Source of the DNA: JAWLBW01 sp041687475
GTDB taxonomy: Bacteria; J088; JAWLBW01
DNA length: 12,094 bases
Reading direction: 5' to 3'
Assembly: GCA_041687475.1 (NCBI GenBank)
Contig: JAWLBW010000127.1
Location: forward strand, 1 to 12,094
Below are positions 6,547 through 12,094 of this stretch, piece by piece. The notes beneath the pieces are model-generated. The model saw only the letters and a program-made list of their open reading frames with translations. It did not search any database and was not told the origin of the DNA. Both the position numbers and the translations under genes were made by a program. How positions within the stretch are numbered: position 1 is the first letter of the stretch; each line of letters begins with the position of its first letter.

Positions 6547-8334
6547 ATGACGGGTACGTTCATGCACGACGAGGCCGGCGGGGCAGCCGGCGAAGTGGCC
6601 GCGATACAGGGCTTTGAAGACCGGCAGACCCTGCTGCTTCGTCTCATTTACGGCCTTGTCGCTTCGATGGTCGTTCTGTTCGGCGGTTTGAGCCTTCTGT
6701 TCGACCTGGGTATTTTCGTGCTGGCGCCCGGTATTGCCGGGGTCGGAGTCGTCGGCGGCTTTCTCGTGCGTGGGCGGGGCCGGTTCCATGAGCGAGCCTT
6801 TCTGGTTTGGAGCTTTGCGTTGGCCGTGGCCGTCGGCGCCGGCGTGAACTACTATGTCTCGCCCGTCGGTATTTTTGCCTACGCCGGCCCGCTGCTGTTT
6901 GCCTTTCAATTGCTGGGGCCGCGCAGCGGCGTCGGCACGGCCGTGTTCATGGCTGCCGCGGGCTGCGTTACCATTTATACATGGGAAATCGCGGGTATTG
7001 ATGGGCCGGCGGCGGCCGCGCACGTCACCCCCCTGATCCGTGCCGCGCTGTCCTGGGCCACGGTTATCAGCTTTTCAGGCGTTGTGGCCGTCGTGCTCTA
7101 TGTCGCGGCCCTGAATCAGCAGCGCTTTGTCGAAGCCTCGGCAGACACCGCTCGCGAACTCGAACGAGAGGTCGCCTTGCGCACCGCCGAGATTCAAGAG
7201 CGTGTGGCGGCCATCACGGCCACCGCCGATGCGGTAGACGCCGACACGTCGTCGCTGACCGAGTCGACAATGAGAGAGCGCGACCTGACCCACGATACCC
7301 TTGCTTCGACCGAAGAGGTTGCGGCGCAGGTTGCGACCATTGCCACCGGCGCTTCCCGGCTGTACCGCACGGTCGACGAGCTTTCATCCGACGTCGCCGC
7401 CATGCGCCGCGCCATGGAAAACAGCGTGCGCAACGGCGAGACGCTGACGGCCCGTGCCGGGCAAGCCGACGCGCTGGTCGAAGCCATGGCCGCGAAGCTC
7501 GGCGAGCTGGCCGGGGCCATCGGCCAGGCCGCTGAACACGGGCAGAGGTCGTCGGCCCATGCACGCGAGGGCGCGGCCCGGGTGCGGCAGACCGTGCAGA
7601 GCATTGAAGAGGTCGCCGCCGGCGTTCGTACGCTTGTCGATACGAACAGGAACCTGCAGGCCGCCTCGGGGCGCATCGGCAAGATTCTCGAGACCATTCA
7701 GGACATTTCCGATCAGACCAACCTTTTGTCGTTGAACGCGGCCATTGAAGCGGCTCGTGCCGGAAACGCCGGACGGGGTTTTGCCGTGGTGGCCGACGAA
7801 ATTCGCAAGCTTGCCGAGCGCTCCATTGCGGCAACCGACGAAATTGCCGACATCGTGCGCGAAGTGCAGGCCGAAACCGGCCAGGCCACCGCCATGGCCG
7901 AACAGGCGGGCGGGGCCACCCGCAATCTGCTTGCGCTCTCGGGCGAAACGGGCAAGGCCTTCTCGGGCATCGTGACCAGCGTCGAAGAAACCGCCGGCCT
8001 GCTCGAACGGGTGTCGGGCGAGGCCCAGTCGGGCAGCAGGGAAGCACGAAACGCCGCCATCGCCATGCGCGAAATGAGTGAGGCCTCGACCCGCATGGTC
8101 GAAGCAGCCGCCGAACAGGCGGCCACGACCGAACGCATGATTGCGCAGTTGGCGGCGGTACGCGACAGCATGGACGAGGTGCGCGCGGCGGTCGACGAGC
8201 AGCGGGTGGCAACCGACCGAATCGTCGACGCTCTCGAGGTCGTTAGCGGCATTGCGACGGAAAACGCCGGCCTTTCGGAACGTATTGCCGAACGGATGCG
8301 TCAGCTTGCCGAGCGGTCGTTGGACCGGGCCTGA
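6547..8334 (+). CDS. Methyl-accepting chemotaxis protein, polytopic membrane sensor
   Basis: This 595-residue chemoreceptor would relay signals to CheA/CheW. The N-terminal region (about 30-188) has roughly six hydrophobic helices (about 30-52, 54-74, 84-104, 106-124, 126-145, 163-188) instead of the classical two helices around a periplasmic ligand domain. No HAMP is evident; a heptad-rich linker (about 195-235) leads directly into the long coiled coil. The signalling tip is clear: I-Q-D-I-S-D-Q-T-N-L-L-S-L-N-A-A-I at 384-400, then E-A-A-R-A-G-N-A-G-R-G-F (401-412) and V-V-A-D-E-I-R-K-L-A (414-423). No C-terminal CheR-tethering pentapeptide is seen. The start at 6547 fits the upstream promoter; an alternative ATG lies five codons downstream. 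Its ligand is unknown, but the helical bundle could sense membrane state or a lipophilic cue. The 3' end overlaps the convergent dedA gene by 34 bp. Confidence 0.9.
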   Translation: MTGTFMHDEAGGAAGEVAAIQGFEDRQTLLLRLIYGLVASMVVLFGGLSLLFDLGIFVLAPGIAGVGVVGGFLVRGRGRFHERAFLVWSFALAVAVGAGVNYYVSPVGIFAYAGPLLFAFQLLGPRSGVGTAVFMAAAGCVTIYTWEIAGIDGPAAAAHVTPLIRAALSWATVISFSGVVAVVLYVAALNQQRFVEASADTARELEREVALRTAEIQERVAAITATADAVDADTSSLTESTMRERDLTHDTLASTEEVAAQVATIATGASRLYRTVDELSSDVAAMRRAMENSVRNGETLTARAGQADALVEAMAAKLGELAGAIGQAAEHGQRSSAHAREGAARVRQTVQSIEEVAAGVRTLVDTNRNLQAASGRIGKILETIQDISDQTNLLSLNAAIEAARAGNAGRGFAVVADEIRKLAERSIAATDEIADIVREVQAETGQATAMAEQAGGATRNLLALSGETGKAFSGIVTSVEETAGLLERVSGEAQSGSREARNAAIAMREMSEASTRMVEAAAEQAATTERMIAQLAAVRDSMDEVRAAVDEQRVATDRIVDALEVVSGIATENAGLSERIAERMRQLAERSLDRA

Positions 8335-8894
8335 CCGCGCCGCCGCAACACCAGCCATATGGTAAGGGGAAGGGCGGCCGCAAGGATAAGCACCCATGCG
8401 GGGGGAAGCAGGGCGACCAGCTGTTCCCATTGCGGTCCCAGCAGAAAGCCTGCCGAGGTAAGCGCGCACACCGTGAGAACGGCCATGAGGCCGTCGACGA
8501 TGAGAAAGGTGCGCCAGGAGTAGCCCAGCATGCCCAGTGAGAGGTAGGCGCCGGTTCTGACCCCGGGCAGGAACCGCAGGCCCACCAGCGTCCACGCGCC
8601 GCGGCGCTCGAGAAAGCCTTCGATGCGCGAACGGCGCTCGACCGACAGCAGGGCGCCGGTACGGGGGTGGGCAAGCAACCGGGGCCCCAGAAAGCGGCCG
8701 GCGGCGAAGAGCAGGTTGTCGGCCGCCAGTACGCCCAGATAGCCGCCCAGAATGACGGCGAACAGCCGACTCGACGACGGGTGGGCCGCGATGCCGCCGG
8801 CCGGCAATACCGCCTCTTCGGGAAAGGGAAAGCCCACCGCTCCGAGAAGCAGGGGTACGAAGGTGCCCAACGCCGCCAACAGGTGTTCGGGCAT
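8301..8894 (-). CDS. DedA/VTT-family inner-membrane protein
   Basis: This 197-residue polytopic membrane protein fits the DedA (SNARE-associated/VTT) family, whose characterised members act in lipid-carrier or phospholipid flipping and membrane homeostasis. The re-entrant loop F-P-F-P-E-E-A-V-L-P-A-G-G lies at 22-34. The second conserved block G-L-R-F-L-P-G-V-R-T-G-A at 105-116 carries the functional Arg residues, and A-A-D-N-L-L-F-A-A-G-R around 57-67 holds the intervening acidic residue. Hydrophobic segments lie at about 8-24, 43-70, 129-153 and 160-184; the C-terminus is basic. The ATG at 8894 is chosen because it precedes the first membrane segment at the usual distance; a GTG at 8948 in the same frame would add 18 residues. 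It is convergent with the chemoreceptor gene. A short ORF ends 2 bases before the ATG. Exact substrate unknown. Confidence 0.85.
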   Translation of the reverse strand: MPEHLLAALGTFVPLLLGAVGFPFPEEAVLPAGGIAAHPSSSRLFAVILGGYLGVLAADNLLFAAGRFLGPRLLAHPRTGALLSVERRSRIEGFLERRGAWTLVGLRFLPGVRTGAYLSLGMLGYSWRTFLIVDGLMAVLTVCALTSAGFLLGPQWEQLVALLPPAWVLILAAALPLTIWLVLRRRGQARSNDRSAS

Positions 8895-8896
8895 AT

Positions 8897-9007
8897 TCAG
8901 CAGATGCCCCCGGTCGCTGCGGCAACCCGCTGCGAAGCGTCGTCGCACGAATAAAAATCGTTACCCATTCGACCCTTGGTCGAATCTTGCCGCGAGCTTG
9001 ACTGCAT
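8897..9007 (-). CDS. Possible 36-residue leader peptide ahead of dedA
   Basis: This short open frame starts at ATG 9007 and ends with TGA 8897-8899, 2 bases before the dedA ATG. Its start lies about where transcription from the 9014-9042 promoter would begin, which would make it leaderless. An inner ATG at 8968, with AAGGG a few bases upstream, would give a 23-residue version. The peptide (beginning MQSSSRQDSTKGRMG) matches nothing I recognise and has no membrane segment. It could be a translationally coupled leader for dedA, or chance. Confidence 0.3.
   Translation of the reverse strand: MQSSSRQDSTKGRMGNDFYSCDDASQRVAAATGGIC
8967..8985. promoter_or_regulatory. Perfect 8-bp inverted repeat in the dedA leader
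   Basis: ATTCGACC (8967-8974) and GGTCGAAT (8978-8985) are separated by CTT. It lies in the dedA 5' leader, downstream of the 9014-9042 promoter. It could be a regulator operator or an RNA hairpin; no T-run follows on either strand, so it is not an intrinsic terminator. Confidence 0.5.
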
Positions 9008-9013
9008 GGCGCT

Positions 9014-9042
9014 ATTGTAGCCGCCCGCGCGGTCGGCCACAA
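9014..9042 (-). promoter_or_regulatory. Probable sigma-70 promoter of dedA
   Basis: On the minus strand TTGTGG (plus 9037-9042) and TACAAT (plus 9014-9019, 5/6) are separated by 17 bp. Transcription would start near 9007, leaving about 113 bases before the dedA ATG. Confidence 0.5.
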
Positions 9043-9245
9043 TGCCGTAGCGTCGAAAGGCGAGTGCCGACCGCGCCGCCGAATTGTTCTGCAAGCCCTC
9101 ACCGAAAGTGCGTTCGGCGGGGTATCCTGTATACCTACCACCGGTAGGCACGCATCATGCTTACAGTTGGGTGGGAGAGGTAATACGAGCTTTTCCCCGT
9201 TGCATTTCGCGACAAAACATCGGAATCTGTCGAGAATACCTTCAC
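9020..9245. other. Intergenic region between dedA promoter and GspC-like gene
   Basis: Apart from the dedA promoter, this stretch holds two small dyads: GGTAT/ATACC (9121-9135) and CCTACC-ACC-GGTAGG (9134-9148). No convincing plus-strand promoter for the GspC-like gene is seen. The GspC-like frame remains open leftward to 9084, so part of this interval could be coding if translation starts earlier. No RNA gene was recognised. Confidence 0.5.
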
Positions 9246-9992
9246 GTGCGTTTTCTTGGTATCCATATCCAGCGCCTCTGGCATCGGCACGCAACGCTGG
9301 TGCACCTGGTGCTGTCGCTTGCGGCTGCCTACTTCGTGTTGAACTGGGTGTTCGGCGCCGCGCTTTGGGGAAAAGCCGCCCGGAGCGTGCAACCGGGGGC
9401 GTCGCTTCGCCAGAGTGCCGAGTGGCTGCGCATGCTCGAAGCGTGGAATCCGGGGCCCACGGGCTCAATGCACCTCATGGGCACGTTAACGTCCGACGAA
9501 GGCGACAACCTGGCCATTGTTCAGCTGCAGTCGCAGCGTCGTACCGTACGTACCGGCGAGTCGCTCGGCGATGGATTCATGGTGGTCGAGGTGGGGCCGG
9601 GTCGCATGGTGATCAAGCGCGACGACGACGTGCAGATATTCCAGTTGTCGTCGCGTCTGGCGCTCTCGCATCCGGGCCACGTACGTTCGTCGGCCCGCGC
9701 CGATCTGCTGCGCGAGGCCGCGGTGGCCATGCTCTCCGAACTTGACTGGCAGGCCGTGCCCGTCGGCGGGGGCTTTGTCGCCCTGCGGGTTGCGGGGGCC
9801 GTACCGCGTCATGTCGCCGATGCCTTCGGGCTCACCTCGGGCGACGTACTCGAGGCCGTGAACGGGCTTCCCGTGCCGGGCGGCAACGAGCTTGAACGTC
9901 TGCATGAACGTTTCCGAAACGACGAGCTGGTCACGCTTGGGCTCAGACGGGGGCAGCGGCGTCTCGTTTATCACGTTACCCTGCATGACTGA
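9246..9992 (+). CDS. GspC-like inner-membrane protein with HR and PDZ regions
   Basis: This 248-residue protein has the GspC plan: a short basic cytoplasmic segment, one transmembrane helix (about 17-38), a linker, an HR-like region (about 75-134, H-L-M-G-T-L then T-V-R-T-G-E-S-L-G-D-G-F) and a C-terminal PDZ-like domain (about 174-246) with G-L-T-S-G-D-V-L-E-A-V-N-G at 195-207. In type II secretion, GspC spans the inner membrane, contacts the secretin GspD through HR and helps recruit substrates through PDZ. This copy is smaller than the canonical gspC downstream, lacks its Pro-rich linker and clearly differs in sequence. The start is uncertain. GTG 9246 gives a normal GspC N-terminus but has only a weak ribosome binding site; the frame is open to TTG 9084, with another GTG at 9171. 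It could be a second GspC, a partner of an alternative secretin, or a PDZ adaptor. Confidence 0.7.
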   Translation: MRFLGIHIQRLWHRHATLVHLVLSLAAAYFVLNWVFGAALWGKAARSVQPGASLRQSAEWLRMLEAWNPGPTGSMHLMGTLTSDEGDNLAIVQLQSQRRTVRTGESLGDGFMVVEVGPGRMVIKRDDDVQIFQLSSRLALSHPGHVRSSARADLLREAAVAMLSELDWQAVPVGGGFVALRVAGAVPRHVADAFGLTSGDVLEAVNGLPVPGGNELERLHERFRNDELVTLGLRRGQRRLVYHVTLHD

Positions 9993-10037
9993 GGGCATGC
10001 GCGCGAGAAAACGGAGGCCGGCCGTGGTAGACCATAA

Positions 10038-10056
10038 CGCCCGAAAAGAACGGGCG
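10038..10056 (+). terminator. Possible weak terminator hairpin after the GspC-like gene
   Basis: CGCCCG (10038-10043) pairs with CGGGCG (10051-10056) across a 7-base loop and is followed by ATTTCTT. Stem and T-tail are short, so termination would be partial at best. It lies 46 bases past the upstream stop and just before the gspC promoter. Confidence 0.35.
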
Positions 10057-10061
10057 ATTTC

Positions 10062-10090
10062 TTGCCGGTACCATATGGGGGTGCTAGAAT
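10062..10090 (+). promoter_or_regulatory. Sigma-70 promoter (extended -10) of gspC
   Basis: TTGCCG (10062-10067, 4/6), a 17-bp spacer and TAGAAT (10085-10090, 5/6) are present, with TG at 10082-10083 forming an extended -10 (TGnTAGAAT). Transcription would start near 10097, leaving a leader of about 200 bases before the gspC ATG. Confidence 0.65.
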
Positions 10091-10299
10091 GGTTGGCTTT
10101 ATGGCGCGCCGAATCAGGGGGGCCCGGCCTTCGTGTGGCCGCGGCGTTCCAAGCCACTTTTTCGCGCTCTGCAATGGCTCTGCGGGCAGGTCTGCCGGGT
10201 GGGCCGTTTTGCCTGGCGCGTGCGCGGTCGTCGGTGGTCGGATTTGGGGTTGATGGACCTGTCGTGGGTTGGAAAGACGCCGGAGAGGGACGATAAAGG

Positions 10300-11220
10300 A
10301 TGTTCGATCAGATTCTGGAGCAATACCGGAGATATTATTGGGCGGCGAATGGGTTGCTGATTCTCGCCATTGCGTGGGTCATTGCCGGATTCGCGGTGCG
10401 CGAAGTCGTGAGCCGCTACGTAACGCCGCCCCCGCCGCGCCCGCAGCCGGTTCAGCAGGTGCGCAAGGCCGAGCGACCCCCGTCGTTTGCCGACTACCAG
10501 GTCATTCTTTCGCGCAATCTGCTCAATGTGAAGGTTGAAGACGCGGCCCCCGCGCCCGCCGCCGAAGACCGTGCCTTGAACGACGAGCCGGTCAAGGCCA
10601 CCATCAAGGCCGAACTGCTGGGTACGGTGGCCGGCCCCGCCAGGTACAGTTTCTGTATCGTGCGCGTGAACGGACAGACCGAAGTCGTCAAAGTAGGCGA
10701 ACTCATCGGCGGGCAAGCCGAGGTGCTCGAGATTCAACGGGGCACGGTCACCATTCTGAACAACGGCCGCCGCGAAATTCTGACCATGGACGAAGAAGAT
10801 GCGGTGGCCAGCGCGCCGAAGCGTCAGCACCTGCGCCCCGAACCGGTAGCGCGAAGCGAGGCCCCGCCGTCGTCCGATATCGATGTGCGTGAAGTGGCGC
10901 CGAATACCTTCGAGATTGCCAAGGACGAGTTCGAAAACCTTACCAAGGATCTGGGGCCGCTGCTTACCCAGGCCCGGGTCGTGCCCAACTTCAACAGCGG
11001 AAAGATTGACGGCTACAAGATTTTCGCAATCAAGCCAGAAAGCGTTTACAGTAAGATCGGTCTGCAGAACGGCGATGTGATTCAGAGCATCAACGGTGTC
11101 GCCATCGACTCGCCGGAAAAGGCTCTCCAGCTGTTCCAGACCCTTCGCACCGAGCGGAATTTCACGATCAACCTGAATCGCGATTCCAATCCTATGTCCT
11201 TTACCTACAACCTGCGGTGA
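10300..11220 (+). CDS. gspC: Type II secretion system protein GspC
   Basis: This 306-residue inner-membrane protein links the type II secretion inner-membrane platform to the secretin. It has a short cytoplasmic segment, one transmembrane helix (about 17-35), a Pro-rich linker (43-50), an HR domain (about 66-165; L-L-G-T-V, then V-G-E-L-I-G-G), a variable linker and a PDZ domain (about 225-306) containing G-L-Q-N-G-D-V-I-Q-S-I-N-G (254-266). This second half matches GspC of delta-type proteobacteria closely. The ATG at 10300 is supported by GGAGAGGG (10282-10289) about 10 bases upstream. It is followed 35 bases later by gspD, the usual order at the head of a gsp operon, and has its own promoter at 10062-10090. 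The other gsp genes lie beyond the window. Confidence 0.92.
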   Translation: MFDQILEQYRRYYWAANGLLILAIAWVIAGFAVREVVSRYVTPPPPRPQPVQQVRKAERPPSFADYQVILSRNLLNVKVEDAAPAPAAEDRALNDEPVKATIKAELLGTVAGPARYSFCIVRVNGQTEVVKVGELIGGQAEVLEIQRGTVTILNNGRREILTMDEEDAVASAPKRQHLRPEPVARSEAPPSSDIDVREVAPNTFEIAKDEFENLTKDLGPLLTQARVVPNFNSGKIDGYKIFAIKPESVYSKIGLQNGDVIQSINGVAIDSPEKALQLFQTLRTERNFTINLNRDSNPMSFTYNLR

Positions 11221-11255
11221 CGTTCCGTGCAAACCGCCCTTGAAAGAGAATGCCG

Positions 11256-12094
11256 ATGAGGCTGAAGCGCTTCCCGTACTTCTTGCTCCTGTTCCTCGCT
11301 GCATTCGTGGCCCTTCCGGCGCCGGCTCCGGCGCAGGACGCGGGTACGCGTGTGACCATGGATTTCAAAGACGTCGAAATTGCCGACCTCGTGAAAACCA
11401 TGGCCAAACTGACCGGCCGTAATTTCATGGTCGACGAGCGTGTTCGCGGCCGGGTAACGATCATCAGCCCCGCGCCCCTTACCGTTGAAGAAGCCTATCG
11501 GGTTTTTCTTTCGGCTCTCGAATTCCGCAATCTGACCGTCGTGCCGAGCGGCCGGGTGCTCAAGGTCGTGCCGCTGCAGAACGCGATCAAGAACGCGACC
11601 CCCATCGGTGAAGGCAAGAATCCCACCACCAGCCGCGAAATCTTCATTACCCGCATCGTCAAGCTCAACTACGTCGACGCCAACGAAGTGTCGAACCTGC
11701 TCAAGCAGTTGTCGAGCACCTATGGGCAGGTGGTGGTTTACCCGCCCACGAACATGCTGATTCTGGGCGACGTGGGGCCGCAGATCAACCGCATGCTCGA
11801 AATCATCGAGCAGATTGATCAGCCGGGCAACGAGCAGAACATGGAGTTCATCGTGCTCGACTACGCCACGGCCGAAGAGGTGGCGAGCGTGATCAACGAG
11901 GTGTTTGCCGGTGGTCAGCAGACGGCGGCGCCGCGTGGTCGCCGCCGGCCGGCCGCCCAGTCGACCGGTTCGCAGGTCAAGGTCATTCCGGTCGAACGCC
12001 TGAATGCGCTGATTGTGATTGCCTCGCAGAGCGAACTGGAAACCGTGCAGGCTCTTGTCGAGCGGCTCGACGAAGAGCCCGAAGCCACGGGCGG
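11256..12094 (+). CDS. gspD: Type II secretion secretin GspD, N-terminal part
   Basis: This is the first 279 residues of the outer-membrane secretin that forms the exit channel of the type II system. The signal peptide is 1-26 (M-R-L-K-R-F then a hydrophobic core; cleavage likely after A-P-A26). N0 is about 33-106 (V-T-M-D-F-K-D-V-E-I-A-D-L), N1 about 128-190 (I-V-K-L-N-Y-V-D-A-N-E-V) and N2 about 196-272 (V-L-D-Y-A-T-A-E-E-V), the latter interrupted by a low-complexity Arg/Pro/Ala insert near 223-239. The gate, barrel and any pilotin-binding tail lie past the window. ATG 11256 is preferred because AAAGAGA (11243-11249) is correctly spaced; an in-frame ATG at 11250 would sit directly against it. 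N0 would pair with the HR domain of the upstream GspC. Confidence 0.93.
   Translation, partial: MRLKRFPYFLLLFLAAFVALPAPAPAQDAGTRVTMDFKDVEIADLVKTMAKLTGRNFMVDERVRGRVTIISPAPLTVEEAYRVFLSALEFRNLTVVPSGRVLKVVPLQNAIKNATPIGEGKNPTTSREIFITRIVKLNYVDANEVSNLLKQLSSTYGQVVVYPPTNMLILGDVGPQINRMLEIIEQIDQPGNEQNMEFIVLDYATAEEVASVINEVFAGGQQTAAPRGRRRPAAQSTGSQVKVIPVERLNALIVIASQSELETVQALVERLDEEPEATG

Larger units (their letters stand above)
9993..10299. other. Leader/intergenic region between the two gspC-like genes
   Basis: This 307-bp interval holds a short hairpin (10038-10056), the gspC promoter (10062-10090) and about 200 bases of presumed gspC leader. Several small Arg-rich frames exist in it, but none has a clear ribosome binding site or recognisable product. 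No known riboswitch was recognised. Confidence 0.6.

Noticed and set aside
8895..8948. GTG start at 8948 for the DedA protein
   Set aside because: It would add 18 mostly basic residues before the first membrane segment, lacks a ribosome binding site and overlaps the dyad-proximal leader; not excluded, but less likely than ATG 8894.
7384..9468. 694-codon minus-strand open frame spanning the chemoreceptor, dedA and the GspC-like gene
   Set aside because: It crosses three recognised genes, has composition typical of an antisense shadow and no family motif.
10114..11304. 396-codon minus-strand open frame antisense to gspC
   Set aside because: Its mirror is a clear GspC with ribosome binding site and correct neighbour; the antisense product has no recognisable domain.

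Overview
The window is GC-rich, densely packed Gram-negative bacterial chromosome. The type II secretion genes at the right end, the encoded CCA end of the tRNA and the general gene style resemble the former Deltaproteobacteria (Myxococcota or Desulfobacterota-like lineages). That placement is inference from protein style only, since no rRNA or other phylogenetic marker is present.

Left part (1-1800). The 3' end of thymidylate kinase (tmk) is followed 3 bases later by holB, the DNA polymerase III delta' subunit. A standard thioredoxin comes next. A bidirectional hairpin terminator separates thioredoxin from a convergent tRNA-Cys(GCA) gene that has its own promoter.

Middle part (1850-6451). 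A large secreted GH84-type beta-N-acetylglucosaminidase is read leftward. It has a signal peptide, a discoidin-like domain, an FnIII-like stretch, the catalytic barrel, an Ig-like domain and a C-terminal Cys/transmembrane/Arg sorting tail. It is divergent from an MFS_3-type exporter. The exporter's stop codon lies inside the first unit of an 18-bp tandem repeat array, which passes directly into a degenerate 16-bp array. A TPMT-like SAM methyltransferase follows, starting at GTG.

Right part (6461-12094). A methyl-accepting chemotaxis protein with a six-helix membrane domain and no HAMP overlaps at its 3' end with a convergent DedA-family membrane protein. The dedA upstream region holds a good promoter, a dyad and a short ORF ending 2 bases before the dedA ATG. 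Then come type II secretion genes on the plus strand: a small GspC-like protein (transmembrane helix, HR and PDZ regions), a canonical GspC with an extended -10 promoter and a roughly 200-nt leader, and gspD (secretin), cut off by the window end.

The most interesting points are two tandem GspC-like proteins ahead of gspD, a MYXO-CTERM-like or GlyGly-CTERM-like tail on the glycosidase a few kilobases from T2SS genes, and the two-period minisatellite that begins inside a stop codon. No mobile element, integrase, CRISPR array or rRNA was seen. Most of the window is ordinary housekeeping and envelope biology.
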